Positions 43,558 to 52,285 of a stretch of DNA of 64,000 nucleotides are shown one piece after another (the stretch's first letter is position 1; every line of letters starts with the position of its first letter). The stretch lies in the NCBI RefSeq assembly GCF_014649535.1, contig NZ_BMTF01000024.1, positions 56,781-120,780 of the forward strand, given 5' to 3'. The stretch is from Streptomyces gelaticus (GTDB taxonomy: Bacteria; Actinomycetota; Actinomycetes; Streptomycetales; Streptomycetaceae). The position numbers and the translations under genes are program-made. Under the pieces are notes generated by a model. That model did no database searches, was not told where the DNA came from, and was given only the letters and a program-made list of their open reading frames with translations.

Positions 43558-45432
43558 CTACGGGTGGTTGGCCCCCGCCAGGTCCGGTTCCGGCTCCGGG
43601 GCGGCGTTGCGTTCGCGGGCGTACACGCCCATCAGGCGCGGCAGTTCGTACAGCACGCAGTGCGCGGTGACCTCGCCGCGGGGGGAGGACACCGCCCCGG
43701 CGTCGATCAGCGACTCCACCGCCCGCAGCGCCTGCCGTTCACCGCAGCCGAGCGCCGCCATCGCCTCCGGCAAAGTGAACGGGCCCTCCCGGACCGCGCG
43801 GGCCAGCAGGGCCAGCGCCTGCCCGCTCCCGGGCGACAGGTCCTGCCAGCCGGAATCCAGCCGGGCGCGCACCGAGATGTCACCGGCCACCAGCTCGTCC
43901 AGTGCCCCGGCCGGATCGGCCAGCCGTTCCGCGTACTCGGCCAGCGGCAGATGGCGCAGCACCGCCAGCCGCATCCCGCTCACCCGCACCGCCAGCGGAA
44001 GCAGCCCGCAGGCGTCGGCTATGCGCAGCGCTGCGGCCCGGTCCAGCCCCACCCGCCCCGGCCCGATCAGCCGGCCCAGCAGCGCCAGCGCCTCCGCCGG
44101 GGCCAGCGGCGGCAGCGCGATCCGGTGCACCGGCGCGAGCCCGGCCAGCTGGCCGCGCGCGGTCAGGACGAACGAACTGCCCCCGGTACCCGGCAACAGG
44201 GCCCGCACCGCAGCCTCGTCCGGTACGTCGTCCAGCACGACCAGCGCGCGGTGCGCGGCCAGCCAGTGCCGCCAGTGCTCCGGGTCCGTCATCGGTTCCG
44301 TTGGATGCGGGCCGCCGGTCAGCCGGGCCAGCTCACCGACGATTGCCGCAGCGGGGCGCACCGCACCCTGTTCGTCGCGGACCCGGATGTGGATCCGGCC
44401 GTCCGGGAACCGGTCCGCCAGCAGATGGGCCGCCCGCACCGCGAGTGCCGTCTTCCCGGTCCCGGTGGCTCCGGTGACCGCCACCACCCGGCCGCTCGTC
44501 GCGCCCAGGACGTCCAGGAGTTCCCGCAGTTGCTCGCCCCGGCCGGTGAAATCGGGTACCTCGGCGGGCAGCACCGCCCGCAGTGCGGGGGCCCGGCGCG
44601 CCGGAGCCGCGTTCCCCGTCCGGTCCGCGGTGTCCCGGCCGGTCAGCATCGCGCGGTGCCGGGCGGCGATGGCCGCCCCCGGCTCCAGCCCCAACTCCCG
44701 TGCCAGCAACTGCCGGTAGTCGTCGTACACGGCGAGCGCCTCGGCCCGGCGGCCGGTCCGGTGCAGGGCGTCCATCCACGCCGCCCGGATGCGTTCGCGC
44801 GACGGATGCCGTTCGGCGAGGTCCCGCAGCCCGTCCACCACGGCGGGCGCCCGCCCCAGTGCGATCTCCGTCTCGGCCCAGTCCTCGTGCACGGTCAGAC
44901 ACCGGGCCTCCAGCCGCTCCGCCTCCGCGGCCACCTCCGGCGAGTCGCGCAGATCGTGCAGCGGCGGGCCCTGCCACAGGTCCAGCGCCCGGCGCAGCAG
45001 ACCGGCGGCGGCGCGCGGATCGCCGTCGTCGGCGGCCCGGCGGCCGGCCGCGGCCAGTGACCGGAAGCGCAGGGAGTCCAGCTCGTCCTCGCCGACCCGC
45101 AGCAGATAGCCGCCGCAGGAGTGCACCAGCCGCTCCCCGCCATCGCCGTCCGGCCCGTCGGGACACCGTGCGCCGAGCAGCGTCCGGGCGGAACTGATGT
45201 ACACCTGGAGGTTCTTGCGCGCCGTGCGGGGCGGCGCATCCGGCCACACCGCGTCGGTGAGCACATCCACCGGTACCGGCGTACCCGGCCGGCTGAGCAG
45301 CATGGCCAGGACCAGCCGCTGCTTGCGCGGCCCGAGGAGCAGCGGCCGCCCGTCCAGCTGCCCGGAGAGCGGGCCGAGGACCGAGAGGCTCAGCGCACCG
45401 GATGACGGCGCGCGGGTGGGGAGTCGGGTCAT
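43558..45432 (-). CDS. AfsR/SARP-type transcriptional activator with NB-ARC domain
   Basis: A 624-aa regulator. The OmpR-like winged helix covers about residues 12-105 (LSVLGPLSGQLDGRPLLLG, RKNLQVYISSARTLL). The bacterial transcriptional activation domain (BTAD) covers about 110-260 (RLEARCLTVHEDWAETEIAL, LAVYDDYRQLLARELGLEPG). An NB-ARC ATPase starts near 300 with Walker A GATGTGKTA and ALVVLDDVPDE. No TPR tail follows, so it is medium-sized among AfsR-like proteins. Such activators bind direct repeats near cluster promoters. It lies 264 bp after the LAL gene on the same strand and probably controls one or both lanthipeptide loci. ATG 45432 is preceded by GGAGG. Confidence 0.88.
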   Translation of the reverse strand: MTRLPTRAPSSGALSLSVLGPLSGQLDGRPLLLGPRKQRLVLAMLLSRPGTPVPVDVLTDAVWPDAPPRTARKNLQVYISSARTLLGARCPDGPDGDGGERLVHSCGGYLLRVGEDELDSLRFRSLAAAGRRAADDGDPRAAAGLLRRALDLWQGPPLHDLRDSPEVAAEAERLEARCLTVHEDWAETEIALGRAPAVVDGLRDLAERHPSRERIRAAWMDALHRTGRRAEALAVYDDYRQLLARELGLEPGAAIAARHRAMLTGRDTADRTGNAAPARRAPALRAVLPAEVPDFTGRGEQLRELLDVLGATSGRVVAVTGATGTGKTALAVRAAHLLADRFPDGRIHIRVRDEQGAVRPAAAIVGELARLTGGPHPTEPMTDPEHWRHWLAAHRALVVLDDVPDEAAVRALLPGTGGSSFVLTARGQLAGLAPVHRIALPPLAPAEALALLGRLIGPGRVGLDRAAALRIADACGLLPLAVRVSGMRLAVLRHLPLAEYAERLADPAGALDELVAGDISVRARLDSGWQDLSPGSGQALALLARAVREGPFTLPEAMAALGCGERQALRAVESLIDAGAVSSPRGEVTAHCVLYELPRLMGVYARERNAAPEPEPDLAGANHP

Positions 45433-45696
45433 GGACGGGCCTCCGAAGAACCGGGGGACGGGGGTGGCGGGCTGCCGGTCGCACCCCGATGGTCCGTCGA
45501 CGGCGGCGGCCCCCGCATCGGTGTCGGACCCGCATGTTCCGTACCGGCACCCGACCAAATCCGCCCCGCACCCCTATGTTGGGCCCGCGCACCCGTCATC
45601 CGTACCCGAGGGGGACGCCGCAGGACCGGCGGGGGACGCCGCGCGACGGCCCCGAAACGCCGCCCCGGACCCCAACCGCAGCCCCCGGCCCCGTTG

Positions 45697-48615
45697 TCAG
45701 TCCCGTTCGGCCGCGCACTCGGCGGAGAACTCGCAGAGTGCCGCGCGGTCCGCGCGTCCCGTCTTGTTCAGCAGACTCGCCATGTGCTTCTCCACCGTGC
45801 GCGGCGATATGGACAGCCGCCGGGCGATCTGCTGGTTGCCCGGCCGCTCAGCCAGCAGCACGAAGACCTCGTACTCGCGCGGCGTCACCCCGCTCGTCCG
45901 CAGCGGGGCCGGGATGCGGTCCCAGCCGCCCCGGTGCTGTCCGACGCTGGCCCCCGCCTGCCGCAGCGCCGCCCGGCACGCGGCGGCGACCGGCTGGATG
46001 CCCGCCCCGTAGAAGTACTCCTCCGACGCCCGCAGCCAGCTCACCGGCTCGCCCCACCCCTCGGCGAGCGCCGCGCCGGCGACCAGCCGCAGTCCCAGAT
46101 GGCGGGCGAGCGGAAAGGCGGCGGCGTCGGCGAAGGCCGCCCGGACCGACCGGACGGCCCGCTCCGCATCGCCCGCACGGCCGTGCAGAACGCCCTCGGC
46201 CAGCCGCAGGAACAGCTGGTTCCAGGCCAGGTCCGCGCCGGGGCTCTCCAGGACCGAGTCGAGCTCCGCCCGTCCGCCTCGGCCGTCGAGTGTCCGCAGC
46301 AGCGGACGCAGGCCGTAACGCCCGCTCAGATAGAAGAAACTGGGGTGCTCGCGCTCCCAGGCCAGCGAGGCGTCCAGGTCGGCCAGCGCCCCCTCGCGGT
46401 CCTCCTCCAGCAGCGCCGCGAAGGCGCGGCAGAGCCCCAGTTGCAGCGGGACGAGCAAGGACTCCTCGCCGCCCGCCCGGCGGAACCGGACCATGGCCCG
46501 GTCCAGGTCCCGTCTTCGGCCCCGGTGTGCGGCGAGCGCCGCCGAGGCCAGCAGCAGATAGCGGTGCGCGCCCAGATTGCGCACCCGCGCGCTGGCGGCC
46601 ACCGACCGCTCGATGATCTCGTGCGCCCCGTCCCACTCGCCCCGCATCACCGCGTTCATGGCCAGCAGGCCGTCCACGGTCTGCGTCGGCACCAGCGCGC
46701 CCAGCGACTGGGCGGCGGTCCGGGCCGTCTCCAGCCGGGCCGGGTCACCGGTGCGCATGAAGGTGTTGGCGCCGAGCCGGACCAGCGCCTCCACCCGCCA
46801 CACCGGCAGGGCGTGCTGCTCGGAGACCGCGAGCATCCGCTCCAGGCACGCGTCGGCCTCGTCGAAGCCGCGCTCCCGGGAGAGCAGCGCCAGCAACTGC
46901 CAGGCCTGGCAGGCGACCACGGGCAGGCTCCGCTCCTCCGCGACGGCGGCGGCCCGGCGCGCGGCGTCCTGCGCGCACTTCTGCTGCCCGTGGCCCGCAT
47001 GACCGGGCAGCAGGGCCAGATGGCCTTCCACCACGTCGAGCGCCGCCGCCAGCTCGGGGCGGACGGCCGTACCGAGCATGCTCCGCGCGGTACGGATCTG
47101 CCCGGCCGCCTCGTCCACACGCTCCGCCATCACGGCCGCCCAGGCGATCCGGATGTGGGTCTCGCCGCGCTGCTCGGCGGCGTCGGACCGCGGCGGCACC
47201 GGGGCCAGCTCCGCGGTCAGCGCCAGGGCCGTGTCCAGCTCACCGGCCTCGGCATGGGAGACGGCGAGCGACTCCGTGATGCCCCGCAGATCGCTCTCGT
47301 GGGCGAGCGAGCGGGCCCGTTCCAGCAGGATGACGGCGGAACCGGACGCGCCGGCGGCCAGCATCCGGCGGCCGACCCCGGCGAACTGGCGGGCGGCGCC
47401 ATGCCTGTCGCCCCCGGCCAATTGCAGCGTGGCCATCAACTGCCGCTGTTCGTCGCCCAGTTCGTGTTCGGCCGCAGCCAGGGAGCGAGCTGCTCGGCGG
47501 GCCGTCGCGGCCCGCTCCGCCGGTGCCAGCGAGGCCACCAGGGCCTCGGCCGTCAGCGCGTGCCGGAAGGTGTAGCGGTCGGGATCCGCCCCGTCGGGCG
47601 CGATGATGTTCGCCTCCACGGCGGAGCGCAGATGGCTGAAGAGCGTACGGTCGTCGAACCCGGTGACGGTCTGGAGCACCGTGACCGAGAACCGGCTGCC
47701 CAGCGTGGCCGCGCACAGGAGCAGCTCGCGCACCGGTTCGTCGAACCGGTCCAGCCGTCGCGACCAACTGCGCACCACCCCGGTCGGCACCGACGCGTCC
47801 GGGTTGGCGTGCTCCTCCCACCGGCCGTCGGCCCGGCGCAGCTGGCCGGAGTCGAGCAGATCGGCGAGCAGCACCTCGACCAGATACGGATTGCCGCCCG
47901 CCCGGCCGACCAGCCGTTCATGGGTGGCCTGCGGCACCTCGTCCGGGGCGGCCTCCAGGCACGAGGCGGTCATCTCCCGCACGTCCGCGTCACCGAGCGG
48001 TGCCAGCTCGCGCACGGTGGCGACCTGCCGCCGTTCCGCCGAGCGCACCAGGTCGAGTGCGACACCGGGCTCCGGACGCAAGGTCCCCAGCAGCAGCACC
48101 GGCAGGTCCGCCACGTTGTCGACGACGTACTCCACCACCGCGATCGTCTCGGTGTCGGAGTCGTGCAGGTCCTCCAGCAGGATCACGCAGCCGTGCTCCT
48201 GGCCGAGCACCGACAGCAGCCGCAGCAGCGCCTCGGCCAGCTCGACCACCGTCTCCGGATAGCCGGGGGAGGAGCTCTGGCGCCACTCCGGCACCAGCCG
48301 GGCCAGCGCCGGACGGTACGGGTCCAGCTCCGGGTCGGTGGGCGTCCCGGCCGCCCGGAACCGCGAGGACAGCGCCTCGATCAGCGGGCGGAACGGCACC
48401 ACGAGCCCGGTCGACGTGGCCCTGCCGCGCAGCACCGGCATACCGCGCTCGTACGCCCGGTAGGCGCACTCGCCGGCCAGCCGGGACTTGCCGATGCCCG
48501 CGTCCCCGACGAAGAAGACCGCACGCCCCGAACGCCGCGAAGCGGTGTCCAGGGCGTTGCTCAGCAGGCCGGTCTCAGCGACACGCCCGACAATCACCGA
48601 CGAAGTGGCACGCAT
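45697..48615 (-). CDS. LuxR-family LAL regulator (large ATP-binding)
   Basis: A 972-aa STAND regulator. The N-terminal AAA module carries Walker A VGDAGIGKSRLA (about residues 36-47) and GCVILLEDLHDSDTETIA as Walker B. A long helical TPR-like middle follows. The C-terminal LuxR helix-turn-helix covers about 905-960: SGVTPREYEVFVLLAERPGN, ARRLSISPRTVEKHMASLL. LAL proteins are pathway-specific activators in Streptomyces. The gene starts 70 bp after the cysteine-free precursor gene in the same direction and may be cotranscribed with lanM and that precursor. Confidence 0.9.
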   Translation of the reverse strand: MRATSSVIVGRVAETGLLSNALDTASRRSGRAVFFVGDAGIGKSRLAGECAYRAYERGMPVLRGRATSTGLVVPFRPLIEALSSRFRAAGTPTDPELDPYRPALARLVPEWRQSSSPGYPETVVELAEALLRLLSVLGQEHGCVILLEDLHDSDTETIAVVEYVVDNVADLPVLLLGTLRPEPGVALDLVRSAERRQVATVRELAPLGDADVREMTASCLEAAPDEVPQATHERLVGRAGGNPYLVEVLLADLLDSGQLRRADGRWEEHANPDASVPTGVVRSWSRRLDRFDEPVRELLLCAATLGSRFSVTVLQTVTGFDDRTLFSHLRSAVEANIIAPDGADPDRYTFRHALTAEALVASLAPAERAATARRAARSLAAAEHELGDEQRQLMATLQLAGGDRHGAARQFAGVGRRMLAAGASGSAVILLERARSLAHESDLRGITESLAVSHAEAGELDTALALTAELAPVPPRSDAAEQRGETHIRIAWAAVMAERVDEAAGQIRTARSMLGTAVRPELAAALDVVEGHLALLPGHAGHGQQKCAQDAARRAAAVAEERSLPVVACQAWQLLALLSRERGFDEADACLERMLAVSEQHALPVWRVEALVRLGANTFMRTGDPARLETARTAAQSLGALVPTQTVDGLLAMNAVMRGEWDGAHEIIERSVAASARVRNLGAHRYLLLASAALAAHRGRRRDLDRAMVRFRRAGGEESLLVPLQLGLCRAFAALLEEDREGALADLDASLAWEREHPSFFYLSGRYGLRPLLRTLDGRGGRAELDSVLESPGADLAWNQLFLRLAEGVLHGRAGDAERAVRSVRAAFADAAAFPLARHLGLRLVAGAALAEGWGEPVSWLRASEEYFYGAGIQPVAAACRAALRQAGASVGQHRGGWDRIPAPLRTSGVTPREYEVFVLLAERPGNQQIARRLSISPRTVEKHMASLLNKTGRADRAALCEFSAECAAERD

Positions 48616-48685
48616 GGACGCAGGCTACTCGAGCCGGTGCCCGCCGGTCAGTGCGACAAATCGCTTGATCCGGAACGGAATTGAC

Positions 48686-48871
48686 TCAAACCCAGGTCAT
48701 GGTGGTCCAGGGCAGGTCCGAGGTGTCGGGGTTGCTGTCCACGGCACCGAGGATTCTGCTGCGCAGACCGAGTCTGCCGCCCGCACCCAGGGAGATCCTG
48801 CCGACGGGGTGCTCGTCGGCGGCGTTGGCGAACTCGTCGGCGCGGAAGGCGGAAGCTTCGGTGCTCTGCAT
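48686..48871 (-). CDS. Class II-type lanthipeptide precursor without cysteine
   Basis: A 61-aa peptide beginning MQSTEASAFRADEFANAADE. It has HPVG at residues 21-24, a motif that recalls the NHP-(A/S/V)-G segment in mersacidin-type leaders, then ISLGAGGRLGLRSRILGAV and the ending DSNPDTSDLPWTTMTWV. A double-glycine-type site could be GAGG at 29-32. The C-terminal part has Ser46, Thr50, Ser51, Thr56, Thr57 and Thr59 but no Cys anywhere, so normal (methyl)lanthionine rings cannot form. It lies 183 bp after the lanM stop in the same direction and is the only candidate substrate seen for that enzyme. It may be a dehydrated linear peptide precursor, or a degenerate gene. Confidence 0.7.
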   Translation of the reverse strand: MQSTEASAFRADEFANAADEHPVGRISLGAGGRLGLRSRILGAVDSNPDTSDLPWTTMTWV

Positions 48872-48907
48872 GGTCTGCCTCTTCTCGTGGGAGGTTGTCG
48901 TTGCGTG

Positions 48908-48997
48908 AGCGGTGCGAGGGGACGTGTACGACGCGGTGGTACGAGAGCGGTGCGAGGGGTACGGGGTGAGGTGCGGTGGTACGAGAGCGGTGCGAGG
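48908..48997. repeat. Direct repeats between lanM and its putative precursor gene
   Basis: The 25-bp unit GCGGTGGTACGAGAGCGGTG plus CGAGG occurs exactly at 48933-48957 and 48973-48997 (40-bp period), with a partial copy (AGCGGTGCGAGG) at 48908-48919. All lie in the leader of the precursor gene. Confidence 0.85.
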
Positions 48998-49020
48998 TGC
49001 GGGTGGTGGCGTGTGAGCGG

Positions 49021-49059
49021 CGCCGGGGTACGGGGCAGGCGCCGGGGTACGGGGTCAGG
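49021..49059. repeat. Tandem 19-20-bp repeat at the lanM 3' end
   Basis: CGCCGGGGTACGGGG followed by (T)CAGG occurs twice in tandem; the second copy contains the lanM stop codon. Together with the repeats at 48908-48997 the whole gap is made of short duplications. Confidence 0.8.
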
Positions 49060-52000
49060 TGCCGGGCGTGACCGGCGCGGTGGGGCCGGCGAGCAGGAGC
49101 ACCGATGGCACCCGGTCGGGGAATCCGGCCCGCAGCAGCCCGTGCCCGATCCCCGCGAGCCCGGTCAGCAGCCCCGGATGCGGCACCTGACCGGGTGTCC
49201 CGCAGCGCGGCTTCGCCCGGTCGGCCGCCGCGAGCAGCGCCCCGGCCCGCTCCACCCAGCGGGCGCGGGCACTCGACGGCCCGCCGCGGCGCAGTAGTTC
49301 GAGGACACCGAGTTCGCCGTGGCACAGGCTGTCGTCCGACGGCGGTTCGGCCCCCGCGATGTCCGCCGCCGCCTCGCGAGCCCAGGCGGACAACAGCGGG
49401 TCGGCCTGCGCCGCCGGGCTGTCCAGTACCGCCAGCGCCACGCCCGTCCGGCCCCGGCACCAGGAGATGTCGCAGTCCACGGCGTCGGTCGCGGCCCGCA
49501 GCGCGGCGAGCCCCGCGGCGCGGTACGGCTCGCCGCCGCCCGCCTCGGCGAAGCGCAGCAGTGCCCAGCCGATCCCGGCGGACCCGTCGGCGAATCCCGG
49601 TGCGTCCGGCAGCGGTGCCGCGCGCAGCAGCCCCGCGCAGCGTTCCGCCGCCCGCCACACGTCGGCCCGTCCGGTGGTGCGGTACCCGGCGAGCAGACCG
49701 ACCAGCCCGCCGGCCCTGCCCGCGCGCACCCCGTACTCGTTCTCGTCGACGGCCGCCGCACCGGTCAACCGCAGTGCGGGCAGCACCAGTTCACCGAGGC
49801 GCGGATCGTCCAGCGTGTCCGCGACCTGGGTCAGCGCGTACGCGATCCCGCCGAGCCCGGCGAACGCGCCCGAGCCCACCGGGCCCAGATCGTCCGGGCG
49901 GGAGTGCAGCACGTCCAGCAGACCGGCGAGGGGCGCCAGCGCGTCCCGGGCAGCCGCGGCGTACCGGTCCGCCCCGGTGAGCGCGGCGAGCTGGGCGAGG
50001 AAGCACGCCGTGCCGGTGTAACCGCCCGCCAGGTCGGCGGCCATCGGGCCCAGCCGCCAGTAGCGCTCGTCGAGCAGTTCCAGGCCGATCCAGTTCAGCC
50101 GGGTGGGCCCCGAGTAGGCCTGGGACACCAGCTCGTCGCCGACCGACCGGGCCGCCGCGAGCAGTTGCTCCGGCTCCGGCGCGGTCGCGGCCGTACGCAC
50201 CCGGCGCGGGCCGGGACGGGACTCGTGGGCGGGTTCGCGCGAGGTGGTCACCATCGCGGCGCGGATGATCCGTTCCTGGTCCTGGCGGTCCACCGTGTCC
50301 ATGGCCGCCAGCTTCGCCCGGACCAGGGACAGCCCCGTCCGGGCGAGCGTGCCGGGCAGCAGCCGGCCGGTCCCGCTCCGCAGGTCGGTGCGTTCGGGCA
50401 GGGCGGTGAACAGGGGCACGTCGCCCGACCAGAGCTGGGCGATCTCCTCGTCCAGGAGGCCGGGCAGCGCGGCGGATCCCAGGGTGTCGGTGCCGAGCAG
50501 CGCGAGCACCTCGTGCCGTTCGGCGGCCTCCTTCATCAGGTCCGGGTGCGTGGACTCGTCCAGGAGCGAGGCGTAGATCCAGGTGGGCCGCGCCACCACC
50601 CGCACCTCGTCGAGCGCGAACCGGTCCAACAGCCCGCCGACGCACAGGAGATCGCCGCGGGCCTCCTTGATCGCGGTGTATCCGGCCCGGAATCCTGCGC
50701 ACAGTGCGCGGGTGAAGGCGGACGGGTCGGCGGGCGTTCCGGTCAGCCGGGGCCGGTTCGCCGACCCGCCGAACCGGGCCGTCCGGCGCACCATCCGCAT
50801 CCGGTCGGTGCCCGCGTCGGCCCAGTCGACGCCGGGCACCGGGGAATCGGCCGCCTGCCCACCGCCGATCCCGGACATGTCGAGCGCCGTCTCGTCCCCG
50901 ACGAGCAGCTGCGGCAGCAGGCCCACCCGGTGCACCGAGTCGTGCAGGGCACGGGCCGCAGGATCGTCCGAAGCCGCGGTGGGCAGCGGCGGGTGGAACA
51001 GCGTCTCGACGTCGACGAGTACCGGGTACTCCCCGTCCGCGATCAGGTTCTCGTGGTGCAGGTCGGTGCCGTCCAGCGCGTGCAGCAGGGCCAGCAGCGC
51101 GCCCTGGCGCCGGTAGAAGGCGTCGACCTGACGGGCCGAGCGGCAGGGCCGTTCCGCGACGAACTCCACCCAGCCGTACGGGCCCCGGTCCAGCAGGGCG
51201 AGCGTACGGAGTCCGGGAGTGCCGGGCAGCGCGTTGAACCATTCGACCAGTTCGTTGAAGTGCCGGTGCGCGGCGAGCGGCCGCGGCTTGTAGACCAGCC
51301 GGGCACCGTCCTCGAACCGGAGCAGCATCACGGTCCGCCCGCCCCGGTGGCCGTCCCCGGCGCCGGGCTCGACCCCCACCAGCCGGCCGTTCCCGGCCTC
51401 TTCGCCCCGGGACCCGTGGCCGCCCGGCAGCACCGGCCGGTCCGCGGCGAACCGGACCAGCATCTCGGCCAGCGCGGCGGCGGCGTCGAGCGCGGCACGT
51501 GCCAGGATCCGGGCCAGTACGGGGTACGCGGTGCAGAGCGCGGTCAGCCCGGCCCGGGAGCCGGTCAGTCGCAGGAAGTCGGTGAACCGGTCCTCGGGGC
51601 CGGCGCCGGCCAGCCGCCCCTCCCGCCGCGCCAGATGCAGCTCCAGGACCAGGGTCCGGGCGGCGAGCCGCGCGAGCCGCCGGGACAGGTGGCGCTCGAA
51701 GTCGTCGTGCACGGCGTCCAGATCGACGTACCGGCCCAGCCGCCTCGGCAGACCGTCCCGCACCCGCCGCGCCGCGCAGGCGGTGAACGGGGCGAGGACA
51801 CGTTCGAATCCACGCAGCCCCGGCAGGTCCTCCCGGTCGCCGGTCGGCGCCTGCTCGGGCGCGGCGGAAATCGCGTCCTGGACGAACACCGCCCATTCCG
51901 GGGCGCGTTCGGCCGATGTGTCACCGGTCAGCGCCGGCCGCCACCACGAACCGTCGGCCCACAGGGCCCCGTCCGCCGCCGGCCGCTCGGCTTCCAGCAG

Positions 52001-52093
52001 GCCGACCGCATCGGCGGAGGAACCCGCTGCCACGGCCGGACGTGACGCGGAAGAGACGCCCAGCCGTTCGCCGCCCGCATGGATCTCCGCCAT
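49055..52093 (-). CDS. Class II lanthionine synthetase (LanM)
   Basis: A 1012-aa bifunctional enzyme. The N-terminal DUF4135 dehydratase (to about residue 620) has VYKPRPLAAHRHFNELVEWF, GTDLHHENLIADGEYPVLVD and VETLFHP, the kinase-like active site that phosphorylates Ser/Thr. The C-terminal LanC-type cyclase (about 680-1000) keeps the zinc ligands Cys879 (SWCRGRTG), Cys924 and His925 (LCHGELG), so it should be able to form thioethers. ATG 52093 is preceded by GAGGAGG at 6 bases, which decides against the longer frame. The only nearby precursor lacks Cys, and no LanT or LanP gene is present within several kilobases. Confidence 0.93.
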   Translation of the reverse strand: MAEIHAGGERLGVSSASRPAVAAGSSADAVGLLEAERPAADGALWADGSWWRPALTGDTSAERAPEWAVFVQDAISAAPEQAPTGDREDLPGLRGFERVLAPFTACAARRVRDGLPRRLGRYVDLDAVHDDFERHLSRRLARLAARTLVLELHLARREGRLAGAGPEDRFTDFLRLTGSRAGLTALCTAYPVLARILARAALDAAAALAEMLVRFAADRPVLPGGHGSRGEEAGNGRLVGVEPGAGDGHRGGRTVMLLRFEDGARLVYKPRPLAAHRHFNELVEWFNALPGTPGLRTLALLDRGPYGWVEFVAERPCRSARQVDAFYRRQGALLALLHALDGTDLHHENLIADGEYPVLVDVETLFHPPLPTAASDDPAARALHDSVHRVGLLPQLLVGDETALDMSGIGGGQAADSPVPGVDWADAGTDRMRMVRRTARFGGSANRPRLTGTPADPSAFTRALCAGFRAGYTAIKEARGDLLCVGGLLDRFALDEVRVVARPTWIYASLLDESTHPDLMKEAAERHEVLALLGTDTLGSAALPGLLDEEIAQLWSGDVPLFTALPERTDLRSGTGRLLPGTLARTGLSLVRAKLAAMDTVDRQDQERIIRAAMVTTSREPAHESRPGPRRVRTAATAPEPEQLLAAARSVGDELVSQAYSGPTRLNWIGLELLDERYWRLGPMAADLAGGYTGTACFLAQLAALTGADRYAAAARDALAPLAGLLDVLHSRPDDLGPVGSGAFAGLGGIAYALTQVADTLDDPRLGELVLPALRLTGAAAVDENEYGVRAGRAGGLVGLLAGYRTTGRADVWRAAERCAGLLRAAPLPDAPGFADGSAGIGWALLRFAEAGGGEPYRAAGLAALRAATDAVDCDISWCRGRTGVALAVLDSPAAQADPLLSAWAREAAADIAGAEPPSDDSLCHGELGVLELLRRGGPSSARARWVERAGALLAAADRAKPRCGTPGQVPHPGLLTGLAGIGHGLLRAGFPDRVPSVLLLAGPTAPVTPGT

Positions 52094-52166
52094 CGCACCT
52101 CCTCGGTCCGGCGCCGGCACCACCGGTCCGCCACGACCCATACTTCCGGCGATGCCTTCCGCGGGC

Positions 52167-52185
52167 ATGGGGGCAACGCCCCCAT
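52167..52185. terminator. Hairpin between the LacI gene and lanM
   Basis: ATGGGGGC and GCCCCCAT form a perfect 8-bp stem over AAC, followed on the plus strand by CTTTC. It lies between lacI-type gene and lanM (both minus strand) and probably separates the two transcripts. Confidence 0.45.
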
Positions 52186-52285
52186 CTTTCTGCCCGTGAC
52201 CCGGACGGGACCCGGAACGGTCCCCGGCGCGCCCGCCCGAGGGCCGTGGTGGGGCCGCAGCGGGAGCCGGGTCACGGGGCGCGGC

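Noticed and set aside
48908..49059. CRISPR-like array in the repeats near lanM
   Set aside because: Only two full copies with a 15-bp spacer, no array structure and no cas genes.
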